From Mycoplasmatales bacterium (GTDB taxonomy: Bacteria > Bacillota_I > Bacilli_A > Mycoplasmatales > JABABV01), in contig JABABV010000007.1 of NCBI GenBank assembly GCA_014238055.1, positions 1 through 35,601 on the forward strand: a DNA stretch of 35,601 bases, read 5' to 3'. The notes below the pieces were generated by a model. The model worked only from the letters and a program-made list of their open reading frames with translations, made no database searches and was not told the DNA's origin. Shown one piece after another: positions 27,438 through 35,601 of this stretch. Both the position numbers and the translations under genes were made by a program. Within the stretch, counting starts at the first letter, position 1, and the number at the start of each line of letters is the position of its first letter.

Positions 27438-28787
27438 ATGATAAATCTAAATGGAAAAGAAGAAGTTTTAACATTAGAATGTGTATTTTACAACGATGTT
27501 AAAAATGATTTTATAGTTAAAAGTAATTTTGCTACAACTCTATTAGTTGATGAAAAAAAACTTTATGTATATATTGATCGCCATCAAACAGGAAACTATT
27601 TCGAATATTACCGTAAATTATTAACTGTTCTAGAAAAGAACAAATATAATTTAAACATTAATGTTGATTCATTTGTAAGTAAAGACTTAAGCCAAGAAGA
27701 TGCTTTTCATTTACTTGCTACATTAGCATTCTATAATAACTACAATGACAAACGCTTAAACAACAAAGAATATCAAGAATTAAATTTTAATTTAGTTACT
27801 AGTTATCCAAAAGCTAAAGAAGTATTTGAACGTTTAGCAATTATTAACTCTAGTGTTAATAAAGTAAGATTTTTACAAGACTTACCGCCAAACATTTTAA
27901 ATTCTGAAGTATTAGCTGATAAAGTAGTTAATGAATTAAAAGGGCACAGTAATTTAAAAATCACTGTTCTTGGAAAACCAGAATTACAAAAATTAGGCAC
28001 AGGTTTATTATTATCTGTTAATGCCGGAAGTAATTTTGATCCTAAAATTGTTGCTATTGAATATCAAGGAAATCCTGATTCAAATGAAAAAGTTGCCTTA
28101 GTTGGTAAAGGGATTACTTTTGATACCGGAGGATATTCAGTTAAGTTACGCGAATTTATGCGTTTAATGAAATTTGATATGTCTGGTGCTGCTGTTACGG
28201 CTGGAGTTATGAATAATTTAGCAACTTTACAACCAAAAATAAATGTTGTTGGAATATTATGTATTACAGATAACAAAATTGGACCTTTAGCAACTGCTCC
28301 AGATTCAATTGAAACATCATATAATGGTTTAACTGTTGAAATTAATAACACTGATGCCGAAGGTCGTTTAGCGATGGCTGATGGAATCACTTACGGAATC
28401 CGTAATTGTAATGCTACTAAAGTTATGACAGTAGCAACTTTAACAGGAGCGATTATTACTGCTCTTGGGAAAGAAATTACTGGAGTATTTTCAACTTGTG
28501 AAACATTTTATAAACAATTCGAAAAAGCTAGCCTACTAAGTCATGAAAAAGTATGACGCTTACCGTTTAACGTTACTTTTAAAGAAGACTTAGAGCATTC
28601 ACAAATGGCCGATATTACTAACCACAACTATAAAAATCATGGTGGTTCAGCCGTTGCTGCGTCATTCTTAAACTTCTTTACCGAAGGATTACCGTTCTTG
28701 CACTTAGACATCGCGGGTACAGCTACTCGTAATGAACGTGGTACAGGAATAATGATAAAAACTTTAACAGAATTATTTTGTTTATAG
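27438..28787 (+). CDS. pepA: leucyl aminopeptidase (M17)
   Basis: GKGITFDTGGYSVK and NTDAEGRLAMADGITYG; 449 aa with TGA=Trp. Confidence 0.95.
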
Positions 28788-28833
28788 ATTATATATTTAT
28801 TGTGTTTATATTTAATTAAAAAAGGAGAAAAAA

Positions 28834-30561
28834 ATGAGTTCACAAAAATTTACACTTAGAGAGTTAGTTTGATACGGATTCAACTACATGGTTGGAGTTA
28901 CGTTTACAGCTGTTTTTTATTCACTCGTATGAGGATCTAAAGACGCTATTGGAATTAACTTACTTTGAGTTATGGCTCTTGGTGGTCTTGTGGCTACTGG
29001 TTGTGCGATGTGTTTTGCTAAATTAAGTAAAATTCATAACGCCGACAACGGAGCAGCTTATATTTATACGCGTACACAATTAGGGAAATTCATGGGATGA
29101 GTAATTTCATTCTTACAATATATGTGTTTACCTATCATTGTAGTTTCTCAAATCATGTCAATGGTTAGAATTAATTTTAATTCACCAGGTACTTTCTTAT
29201 TTCTAGGAGACTATTTCGGTAATTGAACTGGACTAGCTTTAGATCTTTTTGGAATCACTATTTATATGATTGCTTCAATGGTTATCTTTTTAGGAATTAA
29301 AAAATTCAAAAAATTCTTAAAAATGGCAATTTATATTAAATGAAGTTCAACAATATTATTAATTCTTGGAGTACTAGTTTTATTCTTTATGAATATCTTT
29401 AGTTCAACAGAAGGTAATAACTTAGTAAATCTTGCAAGAGATCATTCAACATTATCGGTGACTTCATTTGCAACAGCATTTGCTTCAACATTTTTCTTTT
29501 ATGCTGGATTCGAAACTTATATAACAGTTGGGAAAAACGTTGAAAAACCAGAAAAAAATATTGCTCGTTCAATTATATATGTAATGTTAATTACGACAGT
29601 ATTTTACTTATTTACAACATTTATATTCATGGGAGCTTTCTCAGAAGCATTTAATAAGAATCCAAATATTCAAGTATTTTCATTCTTAGGTAATGATTGA
29701 AATATGAAAACTATTGGATATGTCGGAGCATTTATTATGCTATTTTGTACAATGGCTCTTAAATTACAAGCCGGAATGCAAAATGCTTTATTCAGTGGAG
29801 CTATTTTAGAACCACAAGCTCGTGAAGGATTTATTCCAGATCAGCTTGGTGAATTAGATGAAGAAAATATCGCTAGAAAAGCTAACGTAGTTAACTTAAT
29901 AGTTACTGGTGTATTTGCTTTAATTTGATTAATTTTCCCAGATATCATCACAGGAGTAACTGGAAAACCAGCGTTTGATTATGCTGCGATTACTGGTCAA
30001 ATTGGTATTTTTGAAATGATCCTTTATAGTGTTATCGTTGTTATTTGTTTAAAACTTGCGTTTGAAAAGAAAATGCAATCTGGTTTATTTCAAGTAATAT
30101 TTTGAATGTTTTTATTTGCATTCTTAATGTGACAAGTCTATGAATTCTTCGCAGGAGTGTTTAATGGAATTAACGGAACATTAAATCACTTAGATGCATA
30201 TGATGGACAACAGTCAACAACATACTTTATTGAATTAGGATACTTTATTTTAATTATAGCTACTGCTATATGTAGTTACATGTTCTACTACTTACCAAAA
30301 TATCGTGCCCGTTTAGCAAAAGATCCTTCAATTCAAGTTAAACTTGATGCTGAATTCACAATGGTAGATGACTGAGCTTTAGTATCTCGTGAAATCGAAA
30401 ACTATATCGATGAATACGTTGCTCGTTCTAAAAAAATTGGTCTAAAACCAGATTTCGCTTACCGTGAAACTGCTAATAAAATTAAAGATACAATTATTAA
30501 TTCTGAACCAGACATCGAATACGCGTCTCGTGCTAAAAAAACCCTTTTAGAAAAAGAATAA
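28834..30561 (+). CDS. APC superfamily amino acid permease (paralogue A2)
   Basis: 575 aa with TGA=Trp; RBS AAAGGAG; paralogue of the 25246 protein. Confidence 0.9.
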
Positions 30562-30570
30562 TTATCAAAC

Positions 30571-30604
30571 AAAAAAACCACTAATTAATTTAGTGGTTTT
30601 TTTA
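30571..30604 (+). terminator. rho-independent terminator
   Basis: AAAAAAACCACTAA ttaa TTTAGTGGTTTTTTT. Confidence 0.85.
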
Positions 30605-30630
30605 TATTGATTTTTTAATTAAACTAAATA

Positions 30631-31800
30631 TTAAAAATCATATACGTATACATTTTTTCAAGTATAGTTAAATGCTTCTAATGATAGTTTAGTTTTATCA
30701 CGATAAACTTCTAAATTCATAGAATGATTTTTTCAATCTCCAGAAGTATGGCGAACCCGAAAAGAAATTTCAATAATTCTTCTAAGGATATTTGGCCCTT
30801 TTTCTATAGCTGGGATAAAAATTTTATCAAAACTATTGATTTTAAAATCAGCATTACTTGGAAATCCGTTTTTATTTAAATAGTTTCTGATTTGATAGTC
30901 TTGACTATGACTGTTAGGGCCGTTGGGATCTTTTTGAAAAGACATTCAATTACTGCTCAAGAATTGGTTTATGTTATTAAGTCCATCACTAATTTCTTTA
31001 TTTAATAATGTATTATATTTAGCAACCGATTGCAATTGAACTATTTTAGTAAATTTTCAAGATTTTATGTTATAAGTTGATCCTTGATAATAAGAAATCA
31101 TTGCTTTAATAGGATCGGAATCATAAGCACCATTTTTACCTTTTTTAGAAATAATAGCTGTTATTGTTTGATCATTATTGTTAGTAGTTGGTTCTCCCGC
31201 CATTCCTGCATAATCATCACCAGCACCAACGCCACCATAGATATCAAATTCAGCTTGATCAGTTGTGATTCATTTTGTTTGTGATTCATTTCCATAAGTT
31301 CATCTTAAAGCATTAACAACATCAGAATCACGAACTCTTTTAATTAAATCTTTTGGTAATACTGAAGTTGCTAAATCACGAAAATGTTCTCAATTTGCTT
31401 CTTCAGGTGTAGTAGGTTGTCCGTAGCATTTTCAATCATCAAGATTATAATTAGTATTTATAACGTAAGTAATGCGAAATTTTGCTAATGCAGAATTACT
31501 TTTTCTAATGATCGTAGCAGTAATAGTTAAATTATCAGTTTCTACTGCTGGTTGATCTTGAAATTCAAAATCACTTTTATCGATATTGTTTCATGCAGGT
31601 GGTTGAGTAGCTTTAATGATATCTTCAAAACTAGCTCGCAAAGCATCTTTTTTAAAAACATCTCAAGAACCTTTTTTGGGGTTTGTATTATGATGGTTGC
31701 AACTAACTAGTACACTAAATGTAGATAAAGTTATAGCAGTTATAGATGTTGTAAAAAATATTAATTTAAAAATTTTTTTAAATTTCTTTTTATTATTCAT
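30631..31800 (-). CDS. lipoprotein with possible internal duplication
   Basis: 389 aa with TGA=Trp; signal peptide and lipobox VLVSC. Confidence 0.85.
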
Positions 31801-31949
31801 AAATAAAACACATCCTTTATTGATTAAACCTTAATTTTATTTTGTATCATTATTTTATTAGTCATCTTTATATTAATATTTTAACATCTTTTATTTTATG
31901 ATAATTTTATATTTATATATTACGTCTTACTATATTTCAATGAAATTAA

Positions 31950-31979
31950 TTGACATATTATAGTTAACACTGCTATAAT
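31950..31979 (+). promoter_or_regulatory. promoter of leader 2
   Basis: TTGACA-18-TATAAT with TGC extended -10; ATG 9 nt after the -10. Confidence 0.8.
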
Positions 31980-31988
31980 TAGGTCATA

Positions 31989-32099
31989 ATGTTAAAGAAA
32001 AATACTTGAAACAACTCAAATCAAAACTTTAAAGATGCTTCTAATAGCGCCTCTTTAAACTTTTTCTATCTTAATTTGGGTTTCTTTTTAAATAAATAA
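31989..32099 (+). CDS. leader peptide ORF 2 (36 aa) MLKKNTWNNSNQNFKDASNSASLNFFYLNLGFFLNK
   Basis: Same promoter spacing and N-terminal peptide as leader 1; followed by terminator. Confidence 0.65.
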
Positions 32100-32140
32100 T
32101 ATAGCTAATTTTAAATAATTAGTAATTTATAAAAAATAAA

Positions 32141-32183
32141 AAAAACAAACTCAAAATATTAAAAATTTGAGTTTGTTTTTTTA
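32141..32183 (+). terminator. terminator of leader 2 (attenuator candidate)
   Basis: AAAAACAAACTCAAA / TTTGAGTTTGTTTTT 15 bp stem and T-tract. Confidence 0.9.
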
Positions 32184-32255
32184 TTTAATTTAGCATCATA
32201 ACTATCGAGATTATTAAAGCATATTAAAATAATAATTTTAAAAAGAGGTAATAAA

Positions 32256-33851
32256 ATGGATCAAACAGAATTTGTAAACATAGAGACGCCAACAGTCACC
32301 GGTAAAAAAGATAAAATAGTCGAAACGAACTCTAAAAAAAATAAATATGGACTACCAACTGCAGTTTCACTAGTAGTTGGAATAATGATCGGAAGCGGAA
32401 TATTTTTAAAGAATAAAGATGTTATCGAAAATACTCATTCAGTAGCATTGTCATTGTTTTCATGGATCTTGGGTGGGATTGGTGTTTTATGTGCCGCTCT
32501 TGCCCTTATCGAAATAATCTCTGTTAAAACTAAAGATAACAATGATGGGATTATTAGTTGAGCTTCAGCTATGGTAGGTCGTAAATTTAGTAATATTGTA
32601 GCTTGGTTCTTTTTAATAATATATGTGCCAATAATTTATGCAACATTAGCGTGTTACGCCGCTAACTTTACAGCTAAATCTTTCCATTATGGAGAACATA
32701 ATTGGATCTTTCAATTCGGTTTATCAGTTATATTCTTTAGTTATTTCGTAATCGTAAATGCATTATGAAATAAACCAGGCAGATTATTTCAATTTTGATT
32801 AACTGTTTGTAAATTAATTCCTTTGTTTGTAATTATTCTAGTAGGACTTTTATCATTACATTCAGCTAAACATATCTTTGATCCAGTAACTAATGACACA
32901 GGCCATCCTTTAAAAGCTAATTATGGTGGGATCTTATTAGCTTTACCAGGAATTTTATTTGCTTTTGATGGTTTCTATTATGTCGCTAATACACGTCGCG
33001 ATATGAAGAATCCTAAAAAAACTTTACCAAGAGCAATCATTATCGGTATTACATTTGCGGCATTATTTTATGCTTTATTTTCAATTGCTATTTTTAGTAT
33101 TAACGGTTTAGAGCATCGTAATATCGCTCATGGTGCTGGTTCAGCTGACCATTATGCTGATTTAACGTTCGCTTCATGGTTTGCTAAATTTATTAATTAT
33201 ACAGTTATCTTAGCAACACTAGTTGGTCTTAACGGTTATACGATCGTTGGTTCAAGAATCATTAAAAGTTGTAGTGCTCGCTTCGACTTAAAATGAAATA
33301 AAGTTGTTCAAAAAGAAACTAAAAGCGGAGCTCCTTTAGGAGCTGGAATATTTGGATATATTAGTGGGATGATATTTTTAGTAGGAGCATTATTAATCGG
33401 AATGGTTTATGCTAAAGCTAAAGGTGATTATGCAACTGATGGATTTGTTAAGATTATTGATTTCTTATCAAATTGAGAAACGATAATAATGTTATTTATG
33501 ATTTCAGTAGTATTTTTATTTGGAATTATTAATCGTTTCAAAAACCGTGTTGGGGTTGAAAAGAAATGATATTTCATTCCAACAGCAGTCGTAGCTATTT
33601 TATTTTTCGTAATCGTACCTACTTCAAATATCGTTATGCGAGCAATTTGAGCTTGAGGTCCAGATAACGCCACTGATCATGCAAAAGCACTCCAAAATCA
33701 AATCTTAATGTATATTTTATTCGGTTTCTTATTGTTTACGATGATTGGAATGTGAATTAAAAATCATCCTAACTTTATCGACGATAAAAACAAAAAGGAA
33801 ATTAAAGTTTTAGAAGATAAAAATAAAAAAAACATTAATAAGAAAACATAG
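32256..33851 (+). CDS. APC superfamily amino acid permease (paralogue B1)
   Basis: GLPTAVSLVVGIMIGSGIFLKN, LLALPGILFAFDGFYYVANTRRDMKNP; TGA and TGG Trp codons. Confidence 0.9.
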
Positions 33852-33880
33852 TTTTCAAAAAATAAAAAATGAGGTTTAAA

Positions 33881-35425
33881 ATGAAGACAGATAATAAAGA
33901 TAAAATTGAAATCGCCTCCAACACGAGTGGTGGGGTTTTAATTGATGAATCTAAAAATAAAAAATACGGTCTATTAACGGCAATATCTTTAGTAGTAGGA
34001 ATAATTATTGGGGGAGGAATCTTTCTAAAGAATGCTGGAGTTATTGCTCAAACACAATCAGTTATGTGAACTTTCATCGCTTGAATTGTTGGGGGAGTTG
34101 CAATTACTTGCGCCGCTCTTGCTTTTATGGAAATTATTTCTTCAGAAAAAGAAGGCAAAAATAATGGAATTGTTGGTTGAGCCGATAAAATGGTTGGTAA
34201 AAAATTTGGAAGTTTATTTTCATGATTTTTTCTAGTTATTTATGTAAGCGCAATTTATACGACGCTAGCATATTATGCAGCTACGTTTACAACTTCAGCT
34301 TTCGGAATGGAAAATCCCGCTTGATACGTCCACTTTCTAATAGCGGGAGGATTCTTAAGTTACTTCTTATTAGTTAATGGATTGTTTAATAAACCGGGAC
34401 AAATATTTCAATTATTTTTAACGATTTTCAAATTAATTCCTTTAATCATGATTATCTTATTTGGGATCTTTGGAAAATCTAGTTTTGATATTTTTGATTC
34501 AATTACGAATAATGGAAAGCCAATGGCTTCCAAAGGATTTTCGGGAATGATCTTAGCACTTCCAGGAGTTCTGTTTGCTTTTGATGGTTTCTATTACGTT
34601 GCTAACGCTAAAGGTGATATTAAAGATGCTGATCGTAATTTACCTAAAGCAATCTTAATTGGGATTTTATTTACAGCAATATTTTATGCTTTAATATCAC
34701 TAGCAGTATTTAGTATTAGTGATCCATCTACTAGAGATTTAGCTAATGGAGGAGGAACAGCTGACGCTTTTGCGAAAGCAACATTTTCACCATGATTTTC
34801 TAAATTTATTAGTTATACGATTATTATTGCAACTTTAGTTGGTCTTAACGGTTATACGATCGTAGGAACACGTTTAATTAAAACGTGTAGTAAACGTTTT
34901 AAAATACCGGGAATTAAATTATTACAAATTGATTCTAAAAACGGAGCTGCTCTAGGAGCTAGTATTTATGCTTTAATTTTATCGTTAATTTATTTAGCGA
35001 TCTCGGCTTTGATCGGAATTACAGTTTATGCTCATTTCTTACATAATAAAGATAGTTCTGCTTCGATGATTACGAATAGATCAGCTGGATTTGGTGAAGT
35101 TATTAACTTTATCTCTAATTGACAAACAGTAATTGTTTTAATTATGATTTCAATTTTATTCTTTTTTGGAATCGTAAATCGTTTCACTAAAAAAGTTGAT
35201 GTTAAAAAACAATGATATTTTTTACCAACAGCGATCATTTCGATTTTATTTTTCTTAGCGGTACCGATTTATTCAATAATACAAACTTCAATCGATGGTT
35301 GAGGTAAAGCTAATGATGGTGATTCGCGAACTTTAATTTATATCTTAATTGGGATAGTTGCTATCTTGTTAATGGGATTATTATTAAAGACGAAAAAAAC
35401 ACCAGAAAAACTAATCACTGAATAA
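33881..35425 (+). CDS. APC superfamily amino acid permease (paralogue B2)
   Basis: 514 aa with TGA=Trp; GAGG RBS before ATG at 33881; paralogue of the 32256 protein. Confidence 0.9.
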
Positions 35426-35436
35426 TATTAATTTTT

Positions 35437-35470
35437 AAAAAATCAACTTTTAATGTAAGTTGATTTTTTA
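35437..35470 (+). terminator. rho-independent terminator
   Basis: AAAAAATCAACTT ttaatgt AAGTTGATTTTTT. Confidence 0.85.
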
Positions 35471-35555
35471 TTTAAATTGTTGTTGTTGTATAATATTAAT
35501 ATAAGGAGAAATGATAATATAGTTAATTACTTTATCGACAATAAGGAGTCAATAA

Positions 35556-35601
35556 AATGTTAAATAAAAAATTTATAAAACTTTTAAGTATAACTTTGAC
35601 G
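35556..35601 (+). CDS. start of a CDS cut by the window edge (signal-peptide-like N-terminus MLNKKFIKLLSITLT)
   Basis: AAGGAG RBS then ATG, open to end. Confidence 0.5.

Noticed and set aside
27803-28390. Minus-strand ORFs opposite pepA
   Set aside because: Antisense to conserved M17 peptidase coding sequence; no independent support
34032-34235. 67-aa ORF overlapping the permease at 33881
   Set aside because: Out-of-frame overlap with a clear transporter reading frame under code 4
35513-35524. Mini-ORF ATG ATA ATA TAG after AAGGAG
   Set aside because: Spacing to the ATG is very short and such mini-ORFs arise by chance; window ends before the downstream gene can be judged

Overview
This is an AT-rich mollicute (Mycoplasmatales-type) chromosome segment using genetic code 4 (UGA = Trp). 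Almost every ORF broken in the supplied standard-code track rejoins across in-frame TGA. It spans the replication origin region: dnaA-dnaN-gyrB-gyrA-serS run leftward from a 34-bp perfect AT palindrome and TTTTCCACA-type DnaA boxes, and rightward genes start beyond dnaA. Other content: rapZ-like/yvcK/whiA, smpB, dCMP deaminase, rnr, secG, a Na+/Ca2+ exchanger, a rhodanese-like ORF, a GH1 family protein, SRP RNA (ffs), tadA, dnaX, a Lys-rich ribbon-helix-helix protein beside oriC, a leucyl aminopeptidase, five APC-type permeases and two or three lipoproteins. The most interesting signals are: (1) three short ORFs (36-39 codons), each in front of a rho-independent terminator and upstream of a permease transcription unit. 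All three carry an early aromatic-Asn-Asn (AAC AAC) motif. Two of them have a full 1:2 / 2:3 / 3:4 attenuator pairing architecture, suggesting an undescribed ribosome-mediated attenuation regulon. (2) Two identical, oppositely oriented 16-mers (TGTTCCACGTGAAACA) matching the parS consensus, both inside serS. (3) A histone-H1-like plus RHH protein next to oriC. (4) The probable serS terminator is embedded antisense in the dnaX coding region. (5) A GH1 protein lacks the catalytic nucleophile Glu. (6) The only TGG Trp codons I found in genuine genes are concentrated in one permease.
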